In this document: positions 1-7,458 of the stretch, one piece after another
How positions within the stretch are numbered: position 1 is the stretch's first letter
Layout: each line of letters opens with the position of its first letter
NCBI RefSeq assembly: GCF_030503875.2
Contig: NZ_CP129968.2
Coordinates: 186,001 to 250,000, forward strand
Reading direction: 5' to 3'
DNA: 64,000 nucleotides
Origin: Marivirga arenosa
Lineage (GTDB): Bacteria; Bacteroidota; Bacteroidia; Cytophagales; Cyclobacteriaceae
Translations under genes and position numbers: made by a program
Notes under the pieces: generated by a model
The model's database searches: none
What the model was told of the DNA's origin: nothing
What the model saw: only the letters and a program-made list of their open reading frames with translations

Positions 1-1
1 A

Positions 2-547
2 TGGTGCTTAGGCTTTGACCAATACATCCGATATCATGATGAAGAATGGGGAGTACCTGTTCACGATGACCAAACACATTTTGAATTTTTAATTTTAGAA
101 GGGGCACAAGCGGGTTTAAGCTGGTCAACTGTTTTGAAGAAAAGGGAAAATTACCGAAAGCTATTTGCTGATTTCAATGCCGAAAAAGTAGCGCAGTTTG
201 ATCAATCTAAAATTGATGAACTTTTACAAAATCCTGGTATCATACGAAATAAATTAAAGGTTAATGGAGCGGTCACCAATGCGCAGAAATTTCTAGAAGT
301 ACAGAAAGAATTTGGGAGCTTTGACCAGTACATATGGTCTTTTGTGAATCATAAACCGATTATCAATCAGTTAAAATCATTAGAGGAAGCACCTGCCACA
401 TCTCCTGAATCAGATGCTTTAAGTAAAGATTTAAAAAAACGAGGTTTTAAATTTGTAGGAAGCACCATTATGTATGCGCACATGCAAGCTTGTGGATTAG
501 TAAATGATCATTTAGTCAGCTGCTTTCGATACAAAGAAGTGATGTAG
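2..547 (+). CDS. tag: DNA-3-methyladenine glycosylase I (5' end cut by window edge)
   Basis: Base-excision repair enzyme that removes 3-methyladenine from alkylated DNA. The open frame runs in from the left edge, so only the last 181 residues are visible; by alignment to memory of E. coli TAG about five residues, including the first zinc cysteine, are missing. Visible family signatures are YHDEEWGVP near the start, LEGAQAGLSW about 25 residues later, and CGLVNDHLVSC near the end. The YH histidine and the H-x3-C of NDHLVSC match the zinc-binding snap of this family. A TTG codon at 134 could be mistaken for a start, but the conserved N-terminal motifs lie upstream in the same frame. No operon partner is visible; the next gene starts 84 bases later. 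Confidence 0.95.
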   Translation, partial: WCLGFDQYIRYHDEEWGVPVHDDQTHFEFLILEGAQAGLSWSTVLKKRENYRKLFADFNAEKVAQFDQSKIDELLQNPGIIRNKLKVNGAVTNAQKFLEVQKEFGSFDQYIWSFVNHKPIINQLKSLEEAPATSPESDALSKDLKKRGFKFVGSTIMYAHMQACGLVNDHLVSCFRYKEVM

Positions 548-631
548 GCAAAATTTATTCAAAGGAAATTATTAAAAACATCTTTTAATTTAAATATTAA
601 TCCTTTAGTTTAATGTTTACTCAACTTTAAC

Positions 632-1993
632 ATGAAGCTTAAACTATTTACTTTATTACTTTGGACGCTTAGTTCCTATACCTTAGCCCAAACCTTATCA
701 GGAAGATTACTTAATACAAATAAAGAACCAATCCCATATGCCCATATTCAGTTGGATAAAAGTAATTATGGGACCATCACAAATGACTCGGGATATTTTA
801 GCTTAAAAATAAAGTCTGGTTTTACCAATATCAATTTTTCTTCTATAGGATTTGAAGGAAAAAGTCTGCCCTTATCGGACTTATCTTTTGAGGGTATTCA
901 AATCTTTGAATTAAAAAATAGCAGAATCTCTATGAGTGAAGTAGTGGTGAAAGGCACTTTTGATTCAGCTACCTGGTATGTAGAAAAAGCAATTAAAAAC
1001 ATTCGGAAAAATTATCCTAAAAGGAAGCATTCACAGATCGCATTTTATAGAGAAGCTACGATTCGAGATACCTCTTATGCAAGAATGTTAGATGCCATAG
1101 TGCTTTTAAGTGAAAGAGGAATAAACAAGCAATCGGAAGACACCCGGTATGAAATCTTAAGAAAACGGCAAACAAAGGACAATAGAGATATAAGCTGGAG
1201 GCAGTCACTTCAAAACTGGCTATATCAGGATTTAGGACCTTATACGGTTAACAAAGCAAATCCTACCAAGCCTATGGGACCGTATAATCAAGACCAAAAT
1301 GACTTTTTATTAAGTTCAGAAATCTCAAAGATAAGAAAGGAGCGTCCTGAAAGATTGTTGTATGAGGGTTTTATTGAAGAAAATATTTTTGAAATTACCG
1401 ATCGCTTTCTAAATAATGGTAAAGAATACTTAGAAATTACTACTGATAATGATTCTTCAAAATTTCAGTATAAAAATACTATTAATCCCGTAGCCAAAAT
1501 GATTATTTCAAAGGAAGATTTTGCTATTGTGCAGTTTGAAAAGATTCAAGAGTTAGTAAAGAAAGAAGAGAAAAGCATCTTAACTGCTCAGTTAATCAGT
1601 GAGGGTATTAAATCTCATTATTTAATAAAGTGGAAGAAAAACTCTATGGATCAAAAATACTATGTTCATTATATTAGAGATGCAGCAGTAGGTAATAACG
1701 CAAGCAGAATATTTGGAGTAGCAAATATGCAGCAAGCCTATGATTCAAAATTTAAAACAGGTTTTGTAAAACAGGTGAATGAATGGTATGTGCTAGAGAA
1801 TAGAGATTATGAAAAAATTCATTGGACGCAAGGTGCTGCTCATGATTACGATATTTATGAATTAAAGCCTACAAGGCGATTAGGAATTACTTTTGAGGAT
1901 ATCAATTCAATGCCAGTTAATCCCATCAACCAAAAAATGTTAGAAGATTTAACCGAAAATAATTCTATAGATGAGCTATTTATTGAAGAGTAA
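632..1993 (+). CDS. Exported protein with carboxypeptidase-regulatory-like domain
   Basis: The 453-residue product starts with a signal peptide ending near ALAQ (residue 20). Residues about 21-100 look like the carboxypeptidase D regulatory-like beta-sandwich seen at the N-terminus of many Bacteroidota surface proteins (LSGRLLNTNKEPIPYAHI, then a GTITNDSGYF turn). The rest, about 105-450, is a mixed segment beginning with a helix of the YVEKAIKNIRKNYP type that recurs in Bacteroidota proteins of unknown role. There is no TonB plug or barrel, so it is not a receptor. It overlaps the next lipoprotein gene by 23 bases, which suggests translational coupling. Probably acts in the periplasm or on the outer membrane; the function is unknown. 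Confidence 0.8.
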   Translation: MKLKLFTLLLWTLSSYTLAQTLSGRLLNTNKEPIPYAHIQLDKSNYGTITNDSGYFSLKIKSGFTNINFSSIGFEGKSLPLSDLSFEGIQIFELKNSRISMSEVVVKGTFDSATWYVEKAIKNIRKNYPKRKHSQIAFYREATIRDTSYARMLDAIVLLSERGINKQSEDTRYEILRKRQTKDNRDISWRQSLQNWLYQDLGPYTVNKANPTKPMGPYNQDQNDFLLSSEISKIRKERPERLLYEGFIEENIFEITDRFLNNGKEYLEITTDNDSSKFQYKNTINPVAKMIISKEDFAIVQFEKIQELVKKEEKSILTAQLISEGIKSHYLIKWKKNSMDQKYYVHYIRDAAVGNNASRIFGVANMQQAYDSKFKTGFVKQVNEWYVLENRDYEKIHWTQGAAHDYDIYELKPTRRLGITFEDINSMPVNPINQKMLEDLTENNSIDELFIEE

Positions 1994-2477
1994 GACAGCT
2001 ATTATTTTATTATTTTGGATAATAGCATTCGCTTGCAAGCCACCGCCAAGCAAATTTGATGCTGATTATCCTGAATATACTACTGAAAAAAATACCACAG
2101 AAAGCTATGAAATGGTAAATGACTCTACCCTGTTTCTATCCATTACTGCAGAAAATAAAGCTTATGGTAGAAGCCCCAAAAGCCCAATTTTTGTTGGAGT
2201 AACTAATGCTTATGAAGGTGGGAAAAACAGAGAACGATTTTTGAATGCGTTAGAAATGGAAGATGGAAGAGAGATCAAATATGAAAGACTTAAAAGTTGC
2301 TGTCCTTTTAAAACCTTAAATAGTAGAACTATTGGAGCAGATCAGAAATTTGGGTTATTAGACATATGGGTTCTTTATCCACAAGGAGAACATAAATCAG
2401 AGGCTGACACCTTATATATAAATGCCTATGATGAAGGTAATCCTATGATTCCAAAAGGTTACAGAGCAAAGAAATAA
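1971..2477 (+). CDS. Small lipoprotein of the GSCCPF-motif family
   Basis: This 168-residue product has a lipoprotein signal with a lipobox-like IAFAC at about residues 18-22. The C-terminal two thirds carries a pattern I recognise from short Bacteroidota lipoproteins: RERFLNAL, then a YERLKSCCPFKT segment, then GLLDIWVLYP and LYINAYDEGNP. Database entries of this family are often named 2-dehydro-3-deoxyphosphooctonate aldolase, which is almost certainly a mis-transferred name because nothing here resembles an aldolase barrel. The adjacent Cys-Cys pair is the most conserved part and may bind metal or form a disulfide. The start lies inside the end of the preceding gene. Function unknown. Confidence 0.75.
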   Translation: MSYLLKSKTAIILLFWIIAFACKPPPSKFDADYPEYTTEKNTTESYEMVNDSTLFLSITAENKAYGRSPKSPIFVGVTNAYEGGKNRERFLNALEMEDGREIKYERLKSCCPFKTLNSRTIGADQKFGLLDIWVLYPQGEHKSEADTLYINAYDEGNPMIPKGYRAKK

Positions 2478-2519
2478 GTAAAATCCAAACCTAAGGGTGT
2501 TTTTAATGTTTTCTTAAAC

Positions 2520-3059
2520 ATGAAGAAATTCGTTATCCTTATTCTACTTTTTAGCGCCTGCTCAGTTAACACCTCTAAAAAAATTGAGCTTGATGGTTTA
2601 CGATTTAATTATGCTGATGATGCCTATATATTCTTTAGAAATATGAGGCAAACCAATTATGACTTACAAGTAATGGAGGAGGGTGGATGGAGAATCTATA
2701 GACATGAAGAAAGAAAATTAGACACCTCAGATTTCTATTTTAATATTTCACTAGTCGTAAACTGGAGAGTCAATAGGGTTTACCCTATAATTGAAATGAC
2801 CAAATCCATTAACAAAGCTAATTTTGAAGTCATTTGGGAATCCATAGAGTCAGAAGAAAGTGGTAAAATTTCTATGGAGGGAGAAAAACGAAAGGATGAA
2901 ATGATCTTCTCTGCAAAACTCTACAATAAAATGATTGATGAAGTGGAGATTTTCACAACCTACCAGAATAATAAAATCCCTTTATTCGAAAATTCAGAAC
3001 AAAAAGAAGCTTTTCGGATAAGTATGTACGATTTTTTTCGAATGACGGGACAATTATAA
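2520..3059 (+). CDS. Putative lipoprotein, unknown function
   Basis: A 179-residue product beginning with a short lysine-containing n-region, a hydrophobic stretch and a lipobox-like FSAC at residues 11-14, so it is expected to be lipid-anchored. The mature part is polar and mostly beta/alpha mixed, with no motif I recognise. It follows the GSCCPF lipoprotein gene by 42 bases in the same direction and may be its operon partner. No terminator separates the two. It could be a species-restricted envelope protein; I do not assign a function. Confidence 0.65.
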   Translation: MKKFVILILLFSACSVNTSKKIELDGLRFNYADDAYIFFRNMRQTNYDLQVMEEGGWRIYRHEERKLDTSDFYFNISLVVNWRVNRVYPIIEMTKSINKANFEVIWESIESEESGKISMEGEKRKDEMIFSAKLYNKMIDEVEIFTTYQNNKIPLFENSEQKEAFRISMYDFFRMTGQL

Positions 3060-3093
3060 AAGATGAAAACTCTTTAAAGAGTTAGGTATTAGG

Positions 3094-3120
3094 TTTTCCA
3101 AAATCATTATTCTACCTTTG
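3094..3120 (+). promoter_or_regulatory. Candidate rpsU promoter
   Basis: A TACCTTTG at 3113-3120 fits the Bacteroidota primary sigma factor -7 consensus TAnnTTTG, with a T-rich TTTTCC about 18 bases upstream as a poor -33 element. Initiation would fall near 3125, giving a leader of about 77 bases before rpsU. Confidence 0.55.
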
Positions 3121-3186
3121 CAGTCCTTAAAACAAAAGGCTAATTACTTGATTAACAAAAGCCTGAGTTTTAAGAGAATATTCACG

Positions 3187-3196
3187 AGAGGAGGTG
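3187..3196 (+). promoter_or_regulatory. Strong Shine-Dalgarno sequence of rpsU
   Basis: AGGAGGTG at 3189-3196 pairs over eight bases with the anti-Shine-Dalgarno end of 16S rRNA and sits six bases before the ATG. Other genes in this window start without such a sequence, as is usual in Bacteroidota. In Flavobacterium, ribosomes lacking bS21 expose their anti-SD and preferentially translate rpsU, giving autoregulation; the same arrangement is inferred here. Confidence 0.85.
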
Positions 3197-3202
3197 TAAA
3201 TT

Positions 3203-3394
3203 ATGATCGTAGTAAACGTAAAAGAAAACGAATCGATTGATAAAGCTTTAAAACGCTTTAAGAAGAAGTTTGAAAAGACAGGTGCTTTAAAAGAAGTACG
3301 TGCTCGTCAACACTTTGTAAAGCCTTCTGTTGCAAGAAGAAAAGAAGTTATCCGTGCCGCTTATAGGCAAAAAATGAGGGATATGGAAAGCTAA
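3203..3394 (+). CDS. rpsU: 30S ribosomal protein bS21
   Basis: The 63-residue, strongly basic product has the typical bS21 opening (MIVVNVKENESIDKALKRFK), the central KTGALKEVRARQHFVKP segment and a basic helical tail. bS21 sits on the 30S platform near the 3' end of 16S rRNA; in Bacteroidota it helps hide the anti-Shine-Dalgarno. Length is usual for the family. A strong Shine-Dalgarno precedes it and a good intrinsic terminator follows at 3426-3476, so it is largely its own transcription unit, although xerC and hpf follow in the order common in this phylum. Confidence 0.97.
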   Translation: MIVVNVKENESIDKALKRFKKKFEKTGALKEVRARQHFVKPSVARRKEVIRAAYRQKMRDMES

Positions 3395-3425
3395 TAATTT
3401 ATAGCTTTTTATAAATCTTTTTACT

Positions 3426-3476
3426 AAGTTAGTATTCACTCGTAAGCATTACGATTTGGGTACTAACTTTTTTTTT
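3426..3476 (+). terminator. Intrinsic terminator after rpsU
   Basis: A perfect nine-pair stem, AAGTTAGTA (3426-3434) with TACTAACTT (3461-3469), encloses a second small hairpin CGTAA-gca-TTACG (3441-3453) and ends in a run of nine T. Confidence 0.85.
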
Positions 3477-3527
3477 GCCTAAGTTTAAGTATCAGATCGT
3501 ATTAATTATTAATAGGGAAAAATATAT

Positions 3528-4409
3528 ATGCTGAATACTTTCTTTAAATACTTAGAATATGAAAAGCGATACAGCAAACACACCCTTTTATCCTATGAAA
3601 ATGATTTAAAACAATTCAAATCATTTTTAGAAAATCAATCTCAATTACACGATCTTTTAAAAGCAGAACATAGACACATTAGAGCCTGGGTGGTTCAACT
3701 TATGCAAGAAGGAATTAAACCCAAAAGCATAAATAGAAAAATAGTATCCTTAAGAACCTTTTATAAGTTTGCCATTTCGAGAGAAGCTATACAACAAAAC
3801 CCTACTCAAAAAATAAAGGCTTTAAAAGTCAGCAAAGATTTACCGCAATTTGTTCAGGAAAAGGAAATGGATAATCTTTTAAATCTGCTTGAATTTCCTG
3901 ATGATTTTGAAGGTAGCAGAGATGCTTTGATCATGGAATTACTTTATGGAACAGGGATCAGATTAGCTGAATTATTGAATTTAAAATATTCTGATTTCAA
4001 TCTTTCATCCAAAACCATAAGAATATTAGGTAAGGGAAATAAAGAAAGAATTATTCCGTTTCATTCTAAAATTCTGGAGCGATTAAATAATTACATTTCA
4101 CATAAAAATAAAATGTTTATCGGCAACGAGGCCGGTCCATTAATCGTTTCTATTAATGGAAATGATGCTTATCCTATGATGATAAATCGAATTACTAAAA
4201 AATATCTCAACCAAGTCACCACCATTAGTAAAACAAGCCCTCACGTCTTGAGGCACACATTTGCAACACATTTATTAAACAAAGGTGCAGACCTAAATGC
4301 TGTAAAAGATTTACTAGGACATAGTAGCTTAGCAGCCACTCAGGTTTACACCCATAACTCGCTTGACAAGCTTAAAAAAGTATTCGATCAAGCGCATCCT
4401 AAAGCGTAA
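3528..4409 (+). CDS. xerC: Tyrosine recombinase XerC-like
   Basis: Site-specific recombinase expected to act with a XerD partner at dif to resolve chromosome dimers. The 293-residue product has an N-terminal SAM-like core-binding domain (about 1-95) and a C-terminal catalytic domain. All catalytic residues are visible: Arg145 in GTGIRLAELL, Lys169 in GKGNKER, His239 and Arg242 in HVLRH, His265 in LLGHSS and the nucleophile Tyr274 in QVYTH. Length is typical. The position between rpsU and hpf is the conserved place of this gene in Bacteroidota, which favours a housekeeping Xer over a phage integrase. It ends 24 bases before hpf, with which it is probably co-transcribed. Confidence 0.92.
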   Translation: MLNTFFKYLEYEKRYSKHTLLSYENDLKQFKSFLENQSQLHDLLKAEHRHIRAWVVQLMQEGIKPKSINRKIVSLRTFYKFAISREAIQQNPTQKIKALKVSKDLPQFVQEKEMDNLLNLLEFPDDFEGSRDALIMELLYGTGIRLAELLNLKYSDFNLSSKTIRILGKGNKERIIPFHSKILERLNNYISHKNKMFIGNEAGPLIVSINGNDAYPMMINRITKKYLNQVTTISKTSPHVLRHTFATHLLNKGADLNAVKDLLGHSSLAATQVYTHNSLDKLKKVFDQAHPKA

Positions 4410-4433
4410 GTTTAACCTTTAAAACAAAAAATC

Positions 4434-4733
4434 ATGAAGCTACAAATGCATTCTATCCACTTTGACGCAGACGTAAAATTGTTAGACTTTATTCAAAAAA
4501 GAATAGATAAGTTAGAAACCTTTTATGATAGGTTTATTGACGGAGAAGTGTTCTTAAGATTGGATAAAGACTCTCAAAGAGAAAATAAAATAGTGGAAGT
4601 AAAGTTGAATATACCTGGTAATCAATTGTTCGCTAAAGAGAAAAGCGACTCATTTGAAGCCGCTATAGATAGTGCCACAGAAGCTTTAAGGAGACAGATT
4701 AAAAAAATCAAAGAAAAACAAATGGCTCATTAA
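4434..4733 (+). CDS. hpf: Ribosome hibernation-promoting factor, short form
   Basis: A 99-residue member of the HPF/YfiA family, which binds the decoding region of the small subunit and inactivates ribosomes in stationary phase. The sequence follows the family: MKLQMHSIHFDAD opening, helix LLDFIQKRIDKLETFYDR, the VEVKLNIPGNQLFAKEKSDSF strand-turn and the closing basic helix EALRRQIKKIKEK. It lacks the C-terminal dimerisation domain of long HPF, so it is the short type. A terminator follows directly. In many relatives tRNA genes, tuf, secE and nusG come next; here they do not. Confidence 0.95.
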   Translation: MKLQMHSIHFDADVKLLDFIQKRIDKLETFYDRFIDGEVFLRLDKDSQRENKIVEVKLNIPGNQLFAKEKSDSFEAAIDSATEALRRQIKKIKEKQMAH

Positions 4734-4756
4734 GTAATTAATATAAATTAAATTTT

Positions 4757-4785
4757 AAAAGCTCGATTTCTGTCGAGCTTTTTTA
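4757..4785 (+). terminator. Intrinsic terminator after hpf
   Basis: AAAAGCTCGA (4757-4766) pairs perfectly with TCGAGCTTTT (4773-4782) around a six-base loop and is followed by more T. Confidence 0.9.
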
Positions 4786-4810
4786 ATTTTGTAGTTATAC
4801 CATTAATTAA

Positions 4811-5980
4811 ATGATTAGAAAATTATTTCTTTTAAGTATTTTAATAGGTTCTGCAGGCCTACTAAATGCCCAATATGTAATGAAGCAAGACAGCAGCATC
4901 TTGCTTAATAATATGTATATTCAAATTGAAGTAAACGAATCTGTGAATGCCATTTATAATGCCGAGCATGATAAGGTTGAGAAAGATTTTGAATGGTTAA
5001 AATATCGCTTTCCTAATCATCCACTTCCCTACTTTCTATATGGCTTAAATGAATGGTGGAAAATTCTTCCTGAGCCATCAGCTTATGAAGGAGGAGAAAA
5101 ACTAATTGCTTATTTGGATACTGCTCAATATTATGCTGAGAAAATGGAAGAAGCAGATGAAGATAATTTAGAAGCGACTTTCTTTCTAGCTGCAATCCAT
5201 GGTTTCAAGGGGCGATTTTATGCAGATAATCAAAGCTGGACAAAAGCCGCTTTCTCTGCCAGAAATGCGCTGAACTATATGGAAGAAAGCAAAGGCAATA
5301 GGAACTTAAGTCCGGAATTTTTATTTGGAGACGCTTTATATAATTATTACGTAGAATGGGTGCCAGAAAATTACCCTATTCTTAAACCGGTATTACGCTT
5401 TTTCGATGACGGTGATAAAAAACTAGGAGTAGAACAACTCACCAAAGTAGCTCAAAACGCATTTTATACACGAACTGAAGCACAATATTTTTTAATGAGA
5501 ATATTGGCATTAGATGAAGGAGAACTTCAAAAAGGATTGCAATTATCTGAATATCTACACGAAACCTATCCACAGAATGCATATTTTCACAGATTTTATG
5601 CTCGCTTATTGTATACCGCAGGGAAAATTCAAGATTCGGAAAGAGAGTGCTTAGAGATATTCCAAAGATTGGATAGTGGTGCAATTGGTTATGGAGGAAC
5701 TTCAGGTCGTTATGCAGGTTTTTTCCTTGGGCAGATTTACGAAAGGAAAGGAAATATAGATGAGGCTAAAAAGTATTATGAACGCGCTATGATTTCATCG
5801 GAAAGCATAAATGAAGAAGACGCTGGTTATTACTTATACAGTATATACCATTTAGGATTGATTGCGGAAAAGCAAGGTGATACCGAATTAGCTGAATTTT
5901 ATTATAAAAAGACTAAGAAAAAAGCTGATCGTAGTCAGGGAGTCTTTAAAAGTGCGAGGAATAAATTAAGAGAGTTGTAA
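4811..5980 (+). CDS. Exported tetratricopeptide-repeat protein
   Basis: The 389-residue product has a signal peptide (MIRKLFLLSILIGSAGLLNAQ) and then is almost all alpha-helical. TPR-like units are visible in the second half, for example the repeat with GKIQDSERECLEIF and the two units GQIYERKGNIDEAKKYYERAM and LGLIAEKQGDTELAEFYYKK. The N-terminal half has a more divergent helical pattern including WLKYRFPNHPLPYFLYG. TPR domains bind other proteins; no partner can be named. It starts after the hpf terminator and is followed 10 bases later by a membrane protein gene, so those two may form an operon. Expected location is periplasm. Confidence 0.8.
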   Translation: MIRKLFLLSILIGSAGLLNAQYVMKQDSSILLNNMYIQIEVNESVNAIYNAEHDKVEKDFEWLKYRFPNHPLPYFLYGLNEWWKILPEPSAYEGGEKLIAYLDTAQYYAEKMEEADEDNLEATFFLAAIHGFKGRFYADNQSWTKAAFSARNALNYMEESKGNRNLSPEFLFGDALYNYYVEWVPENYPILKPVLRFFDDGDKKLGVEQLTKVAQNAFYTRTEAQYFLMRILALDEGELQKGLQLSEYLHETYPQNAYFHRFYARLLYTAGKIQDSERECLEIFQRLDSGAIGYGGTSGRYAGFFLGQIYERKGNIDEAKKYYERAMISSESINEEDAGYYLYSIYHLGLIAEKQGDTELAEFYYKKTKKKADRSQGVFKSARNKLREL

Positions 5981-5990
5981 AACTAAACCA

Positions 5991-7313
5991 TTGAAATTAG
6001 TTGATTTAATTATAGCGCCAGTCACTTTAGTAGTTCTACTTTTAATTGGCTACATCATCAGAGAGGTTTCCACTTCTGATGAAACTAAAAAATATTTCTA
6101 CCCTGCATTATTACTTAAAATGCTGGGAGCGATAGCTGTAGGATTGGTTTATCAATTCTATTACGGAGGTGGTGATACTTTTAATTATTACACTCATGGT
6201 GCTTCCCATATAGTAAATGCCTTTTACGATAACTTTTCCACAGGATTTAAATTGCTAACGGCCAATGGCGAATTCGATCCTGAAACCTTTAAATATTCGT
6301 CCAAAATATGGATGTATAGAGACCCTACATCTTATATGATTGTTAGAATTGCAGCAATCTTTGGATTTCTTACCTACAATTCATATGCAGCAGTAGCTTT
6401 ACTTTTTGCCTTTTTCTCCTTTTTAGGTTTATGGTTGATGTATCAATCTTTTGTGAAAATTTATCCTGAATTAAAGCTCCAATTTGCAATTGCTATATTT
6501 TTCATTCCTACTGTTTTCTTTTGGGGCTCAGGAATATTAAAAGATACCATTACCTTAGGAGCAAGCGGTTTTTTGGTATATTCTTTTATCCAAATCTTCT
6601 TTGAAAGAAGGAGTGTAGTTTTTAATACCTTACTCCTACTTTTGTCCATCTATTTAATTACTTCTATAAAACTATACATATTTTTATGTCTAATGCCTTC
6701 GCTCATTCTTTGGTTTTTCTTTTACAGAATAGGAAGAATTAAGTCATTAGCCTTAAGAATAATGGTTGCTCCTTTTTTACTTACTATTGGGGCTATTGCA
6801 GCGTATTTTGTTGCTCTAAAAGCAGGTGAAGACAACAATCGATATGCGCTTGATCAGCTTGCTGAAACCGCTCAGGTTACAGCTTATGACATCCGTTATT
6901 GGACAGGAAGAGATGCCGGTTCTGGTTATGCTCTGGGTGAATTAGATGGTACTTATGCTAGTATGATTAGATTAGCACCTCAAGCTATTAATGTATCGTT
7001 ATTTAGACCCTATATTTGGGAAGTTAACAATCCTTTAATGTTACTCTCAGCACTAGAGGCTCTATTTCTACTAGGTTTAACTATATGGGTTTTTTATAAA
7101 AACAGATTCGTCCATATTACTCAAAGTATTAAGTCTCCAATTATTTTATTTTGCTTGATTTTTGCCATAATTTTTGCCTTTGGTGTGGGTATTTCCACTT
7201 ATAATTTTGGTACGCTATCCCGCTATAGAATTGTAATGGTTCCATTCTACGTTATGGCAATTTATATGATCAATTTTCATGCAAGCGTTAAAAAGTATAC
7301 TGCTGATAACTAA
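5991..7313 (+). CDS. Polytopic membrane protein with GGDTFNYY motif, unknown function
   Basis: A 440-residue, very hydrophobic protein with about ten predicted membrane segments. After the first two segments comes YQFYYGGGDTFNYYTHG, a motif type that I have seen in Bacteroidota membrane proteins resembling polysaccharide-related polytopic proteins; aspartate in such a first external loop often marks a catalytic loop in GT-C enzymes, but that is only an analogy. The only reasonable start is TTG at 5991, ten bases after the stop of the TPR gene, suggesting coupling. No ATG lies near the first hydrophobic segment. Function not assigned. Confidence 0.7.
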   Translation: MKLVDLIIAPVTLVVLLLIGYIIREVSTSDETKKYFYPALLLKMLGAIAVGLVYQFYYGGGDTFNYYTHGASHIVNAFYDNFSTGFKLLTANGEFDPETFKYSSKIWMYRDPTSYMIVRIAAIFGFLTYNSYAAVALLFAFFSFLGLWLMYQSFVKIYPELKLQFAIAIFFIPTVFFWGSGILKDTITLGASGFLVYSFIQIFFERRSVVFNTLLLLLSIYLITSIKLYIFLCLMPSLILWFFFYRIGRIKSLALRIMVAPFLLTIGAIAAYFVALKAGEDNNRYALDQLAETAQVTAYDIRYWTGRDAGSGYALGELDGTYASMIRLAPQAINVSLFRPYIWEVNNPLMLLSALEALFLLGLTIWVFYKNRFVHITQSIKSPIILFCLIFAIIFAFGVGISTYNFGTLSRYRIVMVPFYVMAIYMINFHASVKKYTADN

Positions 7314-7458
7314 TCGATTAGCCCTTTTATATTTTCAGTGCTCATTTTTTAAATCATTAATTTTCATTTTTAAATCCTTACAAACTTTAGTGATTTTCAT
7401 TATATTGAAATACGATAAAGGTTCATAAATGAAATAAAATTCATTAAAAGAGCATTGT

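Noticed and set aside
134..547. Short complete gene starting at TTG 134
   Set aside because: The same frame is open to the window edge and holds the conserved N-terminal motifs of the glycosylase, so the gene is cut and not short.
3068..3083. Terminator before rpsU
   Set aside because: AACTCTTTAAAGAGTT is a perfect palindrome but has no loop room and no T run; it is probably not a terminator.
5013..5684. Reverse-strand frames inside the TPR gene
   Set aside because: They lie wholly within a well-supported gene, have no recognisable domain and no start signals; they are shadows of the coding strand.
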